A DNA stretch of 64,000 bases from Macrocystis pyrifera (GCA_031763025.1 JASSKH010000002.1:12021468-12085467); one strand, 5' to 3'; shown: positions 22,071 to 34,166, counted from the stretch's first letter. Numbers and translations are program-made. The notes: a model not told the origin generated them from the letters alone.

Positions 22071-22485
22071 TGTGAATACCATGTCCTAGGAACCAACAAA
22101 AATCCAGAGCTATTCTCGAGATTATTCTCCGAGCTTACGCTCGGGTATGTTGGGAGATTTGTCAAGTCTACTCCTCGTCACGATCGTAAGAATCTGCCAT
22201 GTGACATTTACCCGTGGACCTTTATCCACGAGTACAGAGATTATTCTACCGACGACGAGCTTGTCTACTGGTCCGACGTACAAGAACGGCAGTCCAAGTG
22301 ACTCGCTCCTCTCTCGTCACTTCTGGCCCTCCCTCTTCTATGCTTGTCCTTGCCCCAAGGTCCGAGGACTATTTCCCCTCAGTCTATCATGTACTGAGAC
22401 TGTTGTAGCTCAAGAGAAGAGCACCTGCTCGGGTAGGGGACGTGGGTTCGTAACCCGCCAAGAGTGTGACCCCGGAAGTCTTACT
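22071..22485 (+). repeat. Gypsy 5' LTR
   Basis: About 85% identical by eye to 32439-32830. It starts TGTGAATACC; the 3' end at GAAGTCTTAC lacks the usual CA. The following TGGCGTCAAAGGCACTTG (from 22485) begins with TGG as a tRNA primer-binding site should. Confidence 0.88.
22399..22470 (+). other. tRNA-like fold inside the 5' LTR
   Basis: A cloverleaf-like arrangement can be drawn. Acceptor strands are ACTGTTG and CAAGAGT (6 of 7 pairs); the A-box-like TAGCTCAAGAG is at 22406, the D stem is GCTC/GAGC, and the T arm is GTGGG-TTCGTAA-CCCGC with the B box GGTTCGTAACC at 22445-22455. The anticodon arm is too short for a working tRNA. It is probably tRNA-derived sequence captured by the LTR, which could give an internal pol III promoter. 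Confidence 0.55.
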
Positions 22486-22541
22486 GGCGTCAAAGGCACT
22501 TGATCAGAACAAACGTTTTTGTCGTTCCAGTCATCACACGA

Positions 22542-23130
22542 ATGTCTCAGTCGGGAGAAGACCAACAGCCAGATCTGGAAGTCCTGGATGCTGCAGTCGA
22601 GGAGGAGAAGAATGGGAGCACGGAACCCCCTACTACAGCATTCAACCCTGCGCTTCCTCTCGCCGCCATCAGGCGCGAATCATCCACAAGCAACTAGCAA
22701 GGATGGGCAACGGCGACATCTACCAACTATCGGATCAGCACGCCACCATGCTTCAACAACTGATGCACTTGCAGTCCTCCCGCCAGCAGCAACATCAGCA
22801 TGGTCGCCAGCAAGGAGGCCGCAACGGCAGCGGACGCAAGCAACATCAGTCCAATAACCACCAGCGCAGGTCTCGACCCCATTTACACCTACGACAAGTG
22901 CGATAAACCAGTTGGTCACTGGGAATCCACGTGCCTCCAAAAGACAAGCGACAAAAAACGCCACTAACGTGGATCTTCAAAACGCGACCGCTCTCCCTCT
23001 CCTCGCAACAATCGTTACCGCTTCTGCTGCAACGACCGCGACGACGACGACAACGACGGCGACAACCGGAGCCAGGCGAGCAGCACAGCTGGAGATGACG
23101 ACTGACGTCACCCAGCTGGTGAAGCGCTGA
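22542..23130 (+). pseudogene. Gypsy gag, decayed
   Basis: The likely start is ATG at 22542, giving MSQSGEDQQPDLEVLDAAVE, then frames shift several times. A Gln/His/Arg-rich region (about 22.75-22.87 kb) is followed by KCDKPVGHWESTC, the relic of a CCHC zinc knuckle whose first Cys is lost, and then an Asp/Arg-rich tail. The protein would package element RNA. Confidence 0.65.
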
Positions 23131-23480
23131 CAGCAGTTGGGACGCACCTTCCTACTATTGTGGTAGGCAAGGTTGGTGCAAAGAGGAAACTGCCTGCGGT
23201 ATAGTGGTTAACATGGAATGTATCGTACCGAGTGTCGTTGTCGAAGATAGGACGAATCAGCAAGCTACTTGTGATTCGTTGTCCGTCAAAGGTGTCCTTG
23301 TCTCAGGTAGGGGTCCAGCTCGCATCGTCCGCGCAAGCGGTTGACGTTTGCTGATGATGCCCAAGTGTTCGCGTTTGTGTCTGCGTGTAGCAGTAGAGTG
23401 CAGCAGCCACGCTGCTTGAGTCGAGTCCTGACTGTCGCGGATGATCTTCATCCAGCGATAAATAATAAAACGACAACTGT

Positions 23481-24384
23481 GTGGTACAGCTCGAGGCTGG
23501 TGCACAAAACCTATCATTTTTCTTTGTGTCCTTTTCGTTTCGCAGAGTACAAATTTTTGGCTCTGGGAACGAATACCCGGTGTCTGCAATTACTGTTGAT
23601 GCCGCTACTGATGTGTCTGTTGTTTCCCACGCTTGGTTGATGTCCCATCCAACCTTGCGTTTTGTCATTTGTCAACCTGTTCCCCCCGCCGTCGTTGCCT
23701 TACGTGCAGCGAATGGATCACCGTTGAATATTTTAGGGTTTGTAATTTTTTCACTCACCCTTAGCACGATCACGCATGATGTTGAAGCATTAGTTGTACC
23801 TTCTCTTGGCCTAGATTCGATACCCCTTGATAATCATATTATGTCTACCTTTGGAGCTGTCCTCGGTTGGGAAAACCAAGTACTGCCATTTCCATCCACT
23901 GGTAAACATATACCAGGTACCAGCTATTCATCGGACCAGCAATTCTGCCTCACACTCGAGCACTTCCTCCACCGCCGTATCTTGCGACTCCAACTGGTCC
24001 GCCGTTGATGTTCACTTAGATGCAGTAGGAGTTGATGTCATCTAGCATGAACGTGTCGATATCAAACCCTTACATGAGGCCCTTGTCGTTGATTCTGCCG
24101 ATTGTCCTCCCGCGTGTGACTGTACTGTTGTAGTCGAGCCGCGAATAGTGTCCGAGATTGAGTTTTCACCGACTAGCAGCCCTTCTGTGTTCGAGAAGAT
24201 TATTGTCGCTTGTACCCTTGCCACCTGGTATGCTGCTGATGGTTCATTAGCAGTGCAAGTTGCAAACCCATCGTCATATGGCGTTGCACTTCCGATTGGT
24301 TTATGGCTTGGTCAGTTAGTCATAGTATCTATAATAACGCTTGACCAATTACATGTAAACGCAATAGCGAAAACACGCAAATAA
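23481..24384 (+). pseudogene. Gypsy retropepsin-like protease
   Basis: The 175-residue frame at 23481-24008 includes ITVDAATDVSVVSHAWL, with the Asp at 40 in the position of the catalytic D-T/S-G; the following two residues are changed to Ala-Ala. Then come ALRAANGSPLNILGFVIFSL and ALVVPSLGLDSIPLDN, the beta strands and flap of a retropepsin. A second frame at 24148-24384 (LATWYAADGSLAVQVANPSS) is the linker to the RT. A stop and phase change separate the two. Confidence 0.82.
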
Positions 24385-24426
24385 GTCGAAGAACTCTCTC
24401 AAACCAAAACTGAGCTTGAAGCTCCC

Positions 24427-25885
24427 TTGTTCAAAGCATTTGCTGACATAAAGTTTTCCCTAGACCAACAAGCCGCTGTCCTCGATTTATGTGCCCGGTA
24501 CCGTCCTGTCTTTTCATTGTCAATGTCAGAGCTTGGTCGGTGTACTACAGCCGAAGTAACGTTTCCTCTGCCCGCTGATATCCGCCCTGTCGACCGTGCT
24601 CCATACCGCGCCAACCCCCAAACTGCGGCAGTAATCGACAAATGCGTCCATGATATGTCGAAGTGGGTTATAATTGAAGAACGTCCTAGTCCGTCATGTA
24701 GTCCGTGTACTCTTGTAGCAAAGAAAAACGGAAGCTCCCGATTTTGTGTTGATTATCGTCATATTCTGGACCGTCATGCAGCCCGGAGGAGCTGGCCCCT
24801 CCCGAACCTTGATTCCTGTCTGAATGCAGTCGGAGGCGTCACGTTCATCTCTACTGCTGATATCCTTAGCGCGTTTTGGCAGCTACCCGTCGCAGAAGAG
24901 CATATTGACCGGACAGCATTCGTCACTCCGACCGGCAAGTACTGTTTTAAAAGTATGCTTTTGGAGTATGTAATGCCCCTTGGTTGTTTCAACACATGAT
25001 GTCTGTCACTTTTGGCTACCTTGGTCCTCAGTCAGGTGTTCTTACGTACATGGATGATATAACTTGTCTTAGTTCTACGCTTGAAGCTCACCGGAAATTT
25101 CTCGAGCAAATGTTATCAGCAATACAGGCAGCAGGCTTAACTCTCACACCGAATAAACTTCAATTCGGTCAGAAATAAACTGAATATCTCGGCCACGTCA
25201 TTTCAAAAAAAATCATTTCAATTAGTACCACCCGTGTCAAAGCCAATTTAGCCTTGTGCCTGAGCCCGAGTGTAGCAAAAATAATCAAGCATTCTCAGGT
25301 ACACTCAATTATGTCCGCTGTTTTATAAACGATTACGCTGAAATTAAAGCGCCGCTGGTCGACCTAACTCGTGAGGATTTCGTCAAAAAGACCTATGTTG
25401 ATAAGGCATTTGGGCCTGCACAACGTGAAGCTTTCCCTTGCGCCAAGCGCGTTCTAACGTCTGCCCCGGTTCTTTAATACCCGGGTTTTGCTCGAGAGTT
25501 TATTGTCCACACCGATGCATCCGAAGCTGGAGTAGGAGCATTTCTCGCTCAACCCTCACTTGAAGGTAGCTCCGATTTCGATCTTAATATCGTCGCGTAT
25601 TATAATCACCGCTTTTCAAAATACCAATATCATTACAGTGCGACAATGGACGATTGTTGTGCTGTTGTCTGGCCTATCACTCAGTGGCGCCCCTATCTTT
25701 GGGGTAAGCAGTTTACTTGCTGCACTGATCATCAAGCACTCACTTATCTGTACAAAATACAGGACACTTCCAACATGCTCACCCGTTGGGCAATCGCACT
25801 TCAAAATTACGATCTCACTGTCAAACATGTCCAAGGTAAATTAAATGTCGTGCCAGATATGCTGTCTCGTGTCTCGTGCTTTTAG
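24427..25885 (+). pseudogene. Gypsy reverse transcriptase and RNase H
   Basis: The RT starts in a 190-residue frame with SRFCVDYRHILDR, PLPNLDSCLNAVGG and FISTADILSAFWQLPV (first catalytic Asp). After a frameshift near 24.98 kb it continues with YMDD (25047-25058), then the LTLTPNKLQFGQK block and a stop at about 25.18 kb. RNase H follows with IVHTDASEAGVGAFLAQ, the DDCCAVVW helix (Asp replacing the usual Glu) and TDHQALTYL, ending in LNVVPDMLSR. Both enzymes copy the element RNA and remove it. At least three lesions inactivate the region. Confidence 0.93.
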
Positions 25886-26091
25886 CGAAGTTAACGGGGA
25901 ACCCATACCATCCGAGCCCAGACTGGCCGCGATTTGTCGAAGCGTTCCGATAGATGAACCATACCACTCTCCTGGACCCCGCGAACACGAAATTTGTGCT
26001 TCTAATTTGCACGACGTAGCACCTATCGAAAGCGATCGTGAATTATTCATGAGCGCCGTGTCTGTCTTCCCCACTGTAGATTCCACAAGAC

Positions 26092-27689
26092 TTGACCAAC
26101 AGCAGAAATATGAATTTTGTCCGTGCATTGACTATCTCCGCGCACCTTTATCGGCCTCTTTCCCCCCTACAGAATCTGGACGGTGGCTTATTATTCCGGT
26201 CGTATCTTCCTGGCCACTTGAGGGAGCGTAGCACTTTCCATGATCAGCTGGTAGTGCCTACATCTCTCAGAAAACTTGTCATTGATTCGTGTCATGATCT
26301 GCCTGCATCTGGAGGTCATTTATCGCTCAAAGCAACGTTCGACACGATTCGAGATAGTTTCTGGTGGCCAACAATGCCCACGGATGTCCGTACTCATGTA
26401 GAAACTTGCCTGTCTCGCCAACACCGCAAGTCATCCCACCGCCCATCCAAACTATCAGTGGGACAACGCCCTGTCACTCGCGCATTCCAATGCATCGCAG
26501 TTGATTTAATCGAGTACAAAAGCTTGTCACGAGGAAATCGCTTTATACTGTTTTCCATTGATCATCTCACTCGATTTGTCATCTACCCATCAAAGATATA
26601 GCGGCTTGCACGATTGTTTGTCATCTTATCGAACGCGTGTTGTCACTGTTTTGCCCTCCAGAGACTCTTCATTCCAATCAAGATACGGAACTTGATAATC
26701 AACTTGTCAAAGAATTGCAGTCAGTATTTCGTTAAAAGAAAACGCGTACAGCCGTCTTTCGCCCCCAGGGCAATTCTGTCTTAGAGCGTGAGCACAGCAC
26801 TGGCCATAATATGCTGGCTATGTACAGCAATTTGTCTTTCGATGATTGGGCAGAGCTGTTGCCATTTGTCCAGCTAGCACATAATACAGCCTGTTTAACA
26901 ACGCCCCAGGAAACACCGCATTTCGTCATGTTGGACTAGCAGCTGTACTGCCTGTCGATCTCATTTTAAGAGTACTCTCCACCTGCACGCCGCAATCACA
27001 GCTCGATTATTCCAAACAAACTGTCGGAAAAATGCAGTTTGCATATGAGCTGGCCCACCGTAATCTTAACGAGCGAGCGGACAAGCAAGCGGTTGTCAAC
27101 GAGACAGTCAATTCCCAGTTTTAAACCTGGTGATCAAGTACTTATCCACCGCCCATACAACGAAACTGGTGGTCCCAACCCCAAACTTATCAGCCCTTGG
27201 CGTGAACCGTACACTGTCCGAGCGCAAATGTCACCTGTTATTTATCGTGTTATTAAAAACGGGAATCCTGCCGAGACTACTGGTCACATCGGTCGAATGA
27301 AAAAATACTGTGTCCCGTTGTCCTGCCCTGTTCCCGATCTCGATGCGCTCGACGATATATTTTTAGGGAGCACGCTCCCTGTGCCAGATCTTGAAGGCTC
27401 TTTGTCAAAAGTTACGATCGGTGCATTCACGGTTGAGTGTATTCATGGACATAAAAGAGGAGTAGGCGCAGCATCTCTGACTAATTTTCAGTACCATCTG
27501 AAGTTCGAAGGTTATCCTGCCCAGATGGGCGTGTGGAGGCATGTCAACGCCCTTCCCCAGTGCAGAGAAATGATCGCGTCCTACCGTCCTGTTGTATTGT
27601 CCACGGACCCTTCAGCATTTAATCCTCCTCGGCCGAAATCTAGTCATGTCTCCGCGTCTTCAACTTTGCAGCATGCACAATCTATTTAG
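26092..27689 (+). pseudogene. Gypsy integrase with chromodomain-like C terminus
   Basis: The zinc-binding HHCC domain is seen as CHDLPASGGHLSLKAT and ETCLSRQH; the last Cys is replaced by Arg. The catalytic core begins at IAVDLIEY (first Asp), the position of the second catalytic Asp appears to be Asn, and the Glu block NSVLERE is at about 26.78 kb after a stop. The last 216-residue frame (27039-27689) has a KPGDQVLI barrel and then a chromodomain-like segment (residues about 131-183: YHLKFEGY, VWRHVNALPQC). In chromoviruses this tail directs insertion to chromatin. Confidence 0.9.
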
Positions 27690-28332
27690 GCTCTTGTCTT
27701 GTATTTTTAGCGCTTTTCTGTAGTCATGTCAGTCTGAGCAACCACTGATGCATGCCCTGTGCTACAGAGTCCATCAATTATTGTCATACTACCACCGCAG
27801 TAAATTCTTGTTTTAGGTGTTTATCACCGCATGGCTTTTCTTGTCAAATGCGAGTACCGCGCATTGCTTGTCTTGTCCTCATTATTCATGGTGAGCTTTC
27901 TTTGATTGCATTTTGTAACAAGTTGACTATCGTAGTTTTTCCGGCATGTGTGACTCTGCGGAAACTCATGTCGTCACTCGACTCGCGATTGAGTTTTCCG
28001 ATTGTGCTTGTAAAACAAGTACAACAGACCTTATGTTTGTTGTCATCCCGTCACTTCGTGACCAGGGGGGGTGATCAAATTTGGTCAATTGTTGCCGGAG
28101 AAGCACGTGTGTAGTGTACATGCCAACTTGACTGTGTTTGGCGTATCGTCATAGCAAATGTATCAGCGTTCGTCGTGTCGCCGTCCACAGTACCCAGTGT
28201 GGAAACCAGTGTTTTTCATTTGTTTTATTTTGTACTCCAGCACACTGTTTTTGTTTTTGTCGCGTACATTCAGTTACCATTGAATTATTGGTACTACTCG
28301 TGCGTACCAGTTGACGATGAATTTATAATATT
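27690..28332 (+). other. Gypsy 3' non-coding part with G-tract
   Basis: After the integrase stop the sequence has the same T-rich character as the element but no recognisable protein. ACCAGGGGGGGTGATC at 28061-28075 looks like a polypurine tract and resembles the ACCTGGCGGGTGATG just before the 3' LTR at 32439, so it may be a duplicated tract or the end of an older element. Confidence 0.45.
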
Positions 28333-28490
28333 GTAGAGCAGGGCAAGGGTTGCCCTGCTGTTCCCTAGGTGTTACCGTTTAATACAAGGTTGGACTGAGG
28401 TATGGAAATTCTCTCGCGACGCGTAGATACTTGCTAGGTAGAATTTTACATGTTTGAAGATGCTACTGTTGTTGACGCTATTTGTTATTC
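28333..28490 (-). repeat. R6 terminal fragment inside the Gypsy element
   Basis: This stretch matches 42370-42520. On its own strand it ends with the hairpin GCAGGGCAACCCTTGCCCTGC (28338-28358) and then TCTAC, the R6 3' terminus. Only about 160 bp remain. Confidence 0.75.
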
Positions 28491-29212
28491 ATTGCGCGGC
28501 TTTTCAGAAGAAAGAAGTGATAACAGCAGGAGATACCAGGCCTGCTTATACAGTGGACGCTGATCACCCGACCCGAACTCTAACCCTATCCCGGACGCTA
28601 TGGGTGGGGTGACCTGTGCTTGAATGCAAAAAAGGTACCGTGGGTTGTGTGTATGGAGACGTCTGTTGATAAATCCCAGGCGAAGAACGAAGATGATTCA
28701 GGTTTTTAGTATTATTCTCCGACAGGGTAGAGACAGAAAGAGTTACCATGTGGGTATCACGTACACCCACAGAAGCAATCACCAAGTGACCCATACAAAG
28801 CCAATATCCCGAATAGTAATGAAACCGTCAAAATACTGAACAAGCACATTCGAACAACGTCAGCAGTACCACTGTTGTAGTCTTGTTTCAACCAGGTGTA
28901 GAAGGGTAGGTTGTCTGCCGTCCTTTGTTGTCGTGGGCAGTTTAACTCTTTTGTCGCAGTCGGCCTTTTATTTCTTGGAAATAATTATTCTGACTCTTTC
29001 AAGTCTGCCTATTGATAAGTCAGCGGTGTTCTTTGAACTATGAAGCAAATATATTATACAAGTTCAGTTCAGTCGGCCAGTCGGAAACAATCACCATCGT
29101 GCCAGTAGTAGGTACCAAGCAATCTCGGCCGGTTGTCTGTGATCGCGACGACAGTCAGCTACTTGTTGTGGTGGTGCGGTCTCTTTCTTTCTGTAGTCGC
29201 TCATGCATCTGC
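28491..29212. other. No gene recognised
   Basis: Unclassified sequence within the Gypsy 3' part; no repeat partner was found in the window. Confidence 0.4.
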
Positions 29213-29660
29213 TGACGGTCAAAACTCTCGGCGGCCAGAGCTCAGAAGCAGAAGCAGCAGCAGCTAGCCGCAAAAACAATCTCCCCAGTCAGCGGCAGAC
29301 GGCAGCTAAGCTGCTCCTCAGAGGAGCTGCTGCCCAGGAGAAGCTGCTGCTCAGGAGCAGCTAGCTTCTTGTGGTGGTGGTGCGGTCCCTCTCCGTCGCT
29401 TGATTCAGATTTTGCCGTCGCGCGACAACCTGAAGAAGCATATATATGTCGATCACGGCCAAAGCTCACGGCGGTCAAAACTCTCGGCGGCCAAAGCTCA
29501 GCAGCAGCTTCGGAAGCCCCAGCAAGCAGCTAGCTGCAAAAAATGTTCCCCGCAGTCAGCGGCAGGCAGCAGCTAAGCCGTTGCTCAGGAGCTGCTGCTC
29601 AGGAGCAGCAACTGCACAAGTTCGAAGCCTTCGGCGGCTAAAGCTCTTACTACGAGTAGC
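29213..29660. repeat. Direct duplication, ~240 bp period, CAG/CTG-rich
   Basis: CGGTCAAAACTCTCGGCGGCC is found near 29218 and 29473 and is followed in both by an AGCAGC-rich tract, a CCCC(A/G)CAGTCAGCGGCAG block and GAGCTGCTGC palindromic clusters. It is non-coding by appearance. Confidence 0.65.
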
Positions 29661-30539
29661 TGCTGCAGCTGCTGCTGCCGTGTCGTGACTCCTGACTCGT
29701 GACATCTCATTTTTTCGAGCGTTACAACAGCATCATCAACAACAGACCATTTATTTGGCATGCTGTCCGTCGTGGTGCATGATAATAGGCTAGATACGAG
29801 TATCCTGGGCGCGTTAGTTTGTCTCAACTGCTGCTCCACTTCATCGGGTCCATTGCTGCGTTATTTACCGGTTCGGGTGTCCGCGCTGTGGATCACTGCG
29901 TGCTGCTCATCGCGTTGATGTATTGCCTAATATAATCAGCAACAGAGGAGTGGAAAAGACGATAGATACCTGGTAGATCTTATGTACTATTAATAATAAT
30001 ACCTGGTACAATAATTAGTTGTATGATCGCGCTCGCTCCAACTACTACTACGTGCTTCGTACAACAACAAACAGCAGAAGAATATGATGCACTGCTGCTG
30101 TGACTGGGTATATCTACTGAAAAACCCTTTGCGGAGACAACGCTATCGCTACTATAGTACTACTCAATGAGTAGAACATGACTTAATAATGTGACTGAAT
30201 GGCAAGGCAGTAATATCACACATGGTTGATCATTCCAATCTACCGATAGTCGGATGCGTACTGCGTCCACGTTGTAATTTGGCTGGTTCAGGACCGATGG
30301 ATATCGATCTCAGCAGGCAGAGGTGGCGCGGACAGAGCTGTTAATCCGTAATTTGTCCTGTGCAATGCCGTTGCCCATCTCCACTTTGGCTCGCTCATCG
30401 TGTAGACAGCTTGAACAGACCGGCATACTTCGATTGGTTACAAGTAATCAACGTTGAAGCTCATGCTGCGGCGAAATCCCGTTTGCTATGTGCAGGATCT
30501 CACTGGAATCCGCGTGCAGTTTATTTGTATGAACAGTAA
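29661..30539. other. No gene recognised
   Basis: Unclassified; it contains TACCTGGTA motifs near 29967 and 30000. Confidence 0.4.
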
Positions 30540-31490
30540 CGAAAAAGCACGGAAAGAAAAAGTATCCCCGTCCCCTCTCGGGTAATATTTTTCTGCCTGA
30601 TTGGAACACCTTGCACCCGTCGAAAATAAAAAATAAACGAACAGCAGAGCTCTCTTGGCTTGGTCCGCCACCCGCCGTCCCGCGACCATCTCAGCACCGA
30701 TTCGGTCCGGGTAAAGTTTTCCTCCCTCTCTGTAACAGTGAGCCCTGTCGTCTGCCTCGCGTGAAGCCCGGTGCTCACCGTGGCCCTTGTACGTCACTTC
30801 GACAAAGTTGGTGCTCAGACTGCATCACATTCGGTTTGAACTTTGGTTTAGTCGCAAAAATAAGCACCGCCGGAATATTATTTTGCATATCAACACGACC
30901 CTTATATCTCGTTTATGGTACAAGCGGAGCCTAACAAGGAGGCCAGGCAGAGTCCATTCGTGTTTCCCACGTGTCTCGAGGCACACACGACGCCTAGCCA
31001 CGAAAACGGTGACCGCGCTCCTTGCAACCCCCCCTCTACCCGCTAACACCCGCGACGGCGCCGGGCTCGCCCGTGGTGCCGTGCTCTGAGTACACGCACG
31101 CGCATGAAACAAAAAAAAGTCTTCAGGAATATGAGCTACTGTACGTTTCTACTCGTACCTGGTTTGTTCGTATGAACACAAGTACAAGAAGGCGCTTGTC
31201 TTCACGAAAGCGGTTTTTGTTCGAAATTGTAAGCTATACCGGGACAGTGTTTTTTTAACCAGAAAACAGTATAACTTGACCGAAAACGGCATATAATTTG
31301 GGTTTTGGTGTGCCCTCATCACCTCGATTTACTTTTTCGTACCGTAAACTGGCAAAAACACGATGGTGTACCGTTTTTTTTTTTTTTTTGGCATTTTGGC
31401 AAATGATACGGATGGACATGAATGCTTCGCCATAAAACGGTATATCTTGAATTAAATCGTCATCCAACTTCGGTTTGGTGTTGGATCCTG
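30540..31490 (-). mobile_element. R1/R5 chimeric repeat, copy C
   Basis: The first part (30540-31110) is the middle of R1 in inverse orientation. At the R1 position TTTCATGCGCGTGCG the similarity to copies A, B, D and F stops and is replaced by R5 sequence (31115-31490), with repeated blocks such as AACGGTACACCA and GCCAGTTTACGGTACGAAAAA. The same R5-R1 junction exists at 58.6-59.6 kb. The R1 3' hairpin end is missing. Confidence 0.7.
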
Positions 31491-32438
31491 GCACACATTA
31501 TATGTCCGCCTTGGTTGAACGTTTGCCCTGTGTGAATCACTGCACGCACGAGTTTATTTTCGAGTTTGTAAAAGCTATAATCAACGCCCTTGTAATATTT
31601 GTCACGTCAACCTTGAATCAACTTGTCACTTTATGTCCCAAATGTCCTCAAGAGTCAAGATTTTTTCAAGTATTTTTCGTCACTTGAGAAGCGACAAAAA
31701 AGCCATATTACTGTTTTCTGTCCCGTCATGTCACCCTCTACCACCACAAGTTATCTACACTACTCTGGAAATTTAAAGAGGTTTCACCAGGTGCCAAGAG
31801 CAGTCCAATCAATTCGTCCATGTTAAAAAACAGTTTTACATTTCTGTACACCATTGTTATTGTCTGCGTCAGGTATGCCATTATGTTGCCTCAGAGTACA
31901 CATAAAACTTGACGCATTGAGCCTTATTTGCCATGTGTTTTACACGACGAGTACACATACTCTATCGTGTAGCGCGCGAAATCTTAGCACAATGTTGCTA
32001 CTAAATCCCAGGAATATTGTCGTGTGTCGTTGCTCCCGCACGCCATTGTCCAGGACCGTTGCATTTCATAAATGTATGGCCAGCCAGCCGCATTGTCCGC
32101 GATATGCACATACCATGTCATCTGCGATCGGATTACTCTGTTTTTCAAACGCTCACTTTTTTGTGTCCGATCCTGATTGGAAAGTAACCATATTTACTGG
32201 TCATCCATATGTCTACGGTACCACAGCAGATTGTCTATCATGCTGGTTTGTCTGACAAATATTTTGAAATGTTTCGTCTTGTCTTGTCAAGATGTGACCA
32301 GCACTCCAAGCGTAGAGCGATTCGCCACTGGAAGTGTTCGTGTCTTGCTCAAACGTGTTGTTATCCATTATCCCTGTTTTCATCGATTTCGAGTTTTGGC
32401 GGAGTGTGAGCTCTTATACCACTAAACCTGGCGGGTGA
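31491..32438 (+). other. Gypsy 3' untranslated-like part
   Basis: T-rich sequence resembling 27.7-28.3 kb in composition; it may be the rest of the element's original 3' region. A 133-codon frame at 31854-32255 has no recognisable domain. Confidence 0.4.
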
Positions 32439-32830
32439 TGTGAATACCACGTCCTAGGAACCAACACGAATCGAGAGCCATTCTCGAGACTATTCTCCGA
32501 GCTCCCGTTCAGGTATGTCGGTAGGTGTGTCAAGTCCACTCCTCATCACGATCCTAATAATCTTCCATGTGACATCTACTCGTGGATATTCATCCACGAG
32601 TACAGAGAAGATTCTACGAGCCTGTCTACTGGTCCGACCTACAAGAGAGGCAGTCCAAGTGACTCGATCCTGGTCCTACCACCTGCATCCTTGCCCTTGT
32701 CCTTGTCCGTGGATTATCTCCCGTGAGTCTGTCATGTAGTAAGACTGTTGTGGCTCAAGATAAGAGCACCTGCTCGCGCAGGAAACGTTGGTTCGTAACC
32801 CGCCAATAGTGTGACCCCGGAAGTCTTACT
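32439..32830 (+). repeat. Gypsy 3' LTR
   Basis: Counterpart of 22071-22485, with scattered substitutions and small deletions. It is preceded by ACCTGGCGGGTGA as polypurine-like tract. Confidence 0.88.
32745..32815 (+). other. tRNA-like fold inside the 3' LTR
   Basis: Same position in the LTR as 22399-22470. Acceptor strands ACTGTTG and CAATAGT pair at all seven positions (one G.U), the D stem is GCTC/GAGC, the anticodon-arm stem is CCTGC/GCAGG, and the B box GGTTCGTAACC is at 32790-32800. Pairing is better here than in the 5' LTR. Confidence 0.55.
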
Positions 32831-32837
32831 TCTGAGA

Positions 32838-33455
32838 AAAATGGCCCGGATCTGGGAAAAAAAAAAAAAAGAAACTCGACCTTTTGCTTGTGCTTCCTCT
32901 GGTATCGCTGCTGCTAGCAGCGCGCTCTCCTCTAGTTCACCGCTTAGCGGCACCGTTTCTTCATCTTCGCCGTCGCTCTACTCCATCTGCGAGCCTTCAG
33001 AAGATGTGCAGTCACGCGAGTCGCCAGCGTATCCCCCGAAGATCATGTCCTCAAATTCGGAACTGCTTGAGTTCAACGCACCTCAGTTCGGGGCGCATCT
33101 CGTCCAGGCCCAGCCAATCGGCGAGAGCCTTGCAGCACGCCCTTTTCCGTACCTCCCGAGATCTCGAAGGCCATGTTGTCACCACATGATTCTGAAACTT
33201 CCCCAGAATCTACTCCCTCTACTCCCTCAGGCGGCTGCTCATCGATCACATTTGCTGTTTCTGCTGCTGCTACTGCTGCTGCTGCTGCTGGAGTATTGCT
33301 GCTGGGGTGATTCCAGCAAGCGAATAGCGTTCGAAACCCCCTCCTGTGCTCTGCGCCCTTGCGACCCTTTCTGCGGCGCCTGTCCGATCGTTTGCTGTCT
33401 CCACCGTATGTGGCGCAATCGCTGCTATCGCACTCTTCAGCTACCTCGTATTTGA
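32838..33455 (+). other. Unrecognised open frame after the Gypsy 3' LTR
   Basis: The frame starts with ATG at 32838 (MARIWEKKKKETRPFACA) and runs about 206 codons, Ser/Ala-rich and then with a CTG-repeat-coded Leu run (about 33.25-33.30 kb). No domain is seen. Its position directly behind an LTR suggests it could be the start of a gag from a related element, but the Leu run and low complexity also fit chance. Confidence 0.25.
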
Positions 33456-34166
33456 TTCCATCTTCTCCAGCGTGACCAGGTTGCTGCGCACCTCCAGGGG
33501 GGAGACGGTGGTTCTCGTGGCTCCGAATCTATTTCTTCCGCATTTGGAACACGTTTCGACAACCGCCCACCAGCTACTCTGCCGCACTTAACCTTGGCAC
33601 CCCGAGGATGCCCAGCCCTCTTCATTGGCTTGTGGGTGTGCGTGGGTGTGTTCTCGTGTGTGTTTATGGGTGTACAGCAGTAGTGCGGCTCTCTCTCAGT
33701 GTGGGTTACTCTGAAACTTTGAGCGGCCATATCTCGCTCAAACAAAAAAAAATGAGCAAAAGAAAAAACCATACTATGGGTGCAGGTCCAATTCGCCCGA
33801 ATCCGTTGAGTTTTTTGGGATCGTATCGTAAGTCGTAATAATAAACCGAAACAAATTTCCCCCTCCGTACAAAGTTTTCTGTTTTTTCTCTGCTAAAACT
33901 CGGCGAAAAATAAAAACTTACCTGGTCGACGAGATCTGTTCACAACTGGTCTCAAAAAAAGAAGAAAAACACATTCGTTTATTAAAAAAAAAAGTAAATC
34001 ATCAACGAAAGTATCCACTGATTTGCGAATATCTCGCCAACAAGAGAAAAAAAAAAAAACTGATCCATACAAATGATCAGCCTGAAACAGAGCTTTTAAA
34101 CGGTCGTCCAGGTAAATTATTACTATAGGTGCGAAAAGATGGCAGAAATTAACCGGATGGACCATA
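33456..34166. other. No gene recognised
   Basis: GT-rich (about 33.63-33.67 kb) and A-rich runs occur; nothing else can be assigned. Confidence 0.4.

Larger units (their letters stand above)
22071..32830 (+). mobile_element. Ty3/Gypsy LTR retrotransposon with long repeat-filled 3' part
   Basis: Direct repeats starting TGTGAATACCA lie at 22071-22485 and 32439-32830. Between them gag, protease, RT, RNase H and integrase are found in Gypsy order, and the protein ends in a chromodomain-like segment, the mark of chromoviruses. Several stops and frameshifts show decay. From about 28.3 to 31.5 kb the element holds unrelated repeats (an R6 end, CAG-rich duplications, an R1/R5 copy), so it grew by nested insertions to 10.8 kb. 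No target duplication is visible. Confidence 0.88.

Noticed and set aside
31854..32425. Envelope-like gene in the Gypsy 3' part
   Set aside because: Short frames without signal peptide plus membrane anchor pattern or fusion-peptide-like region; no consistent frame.
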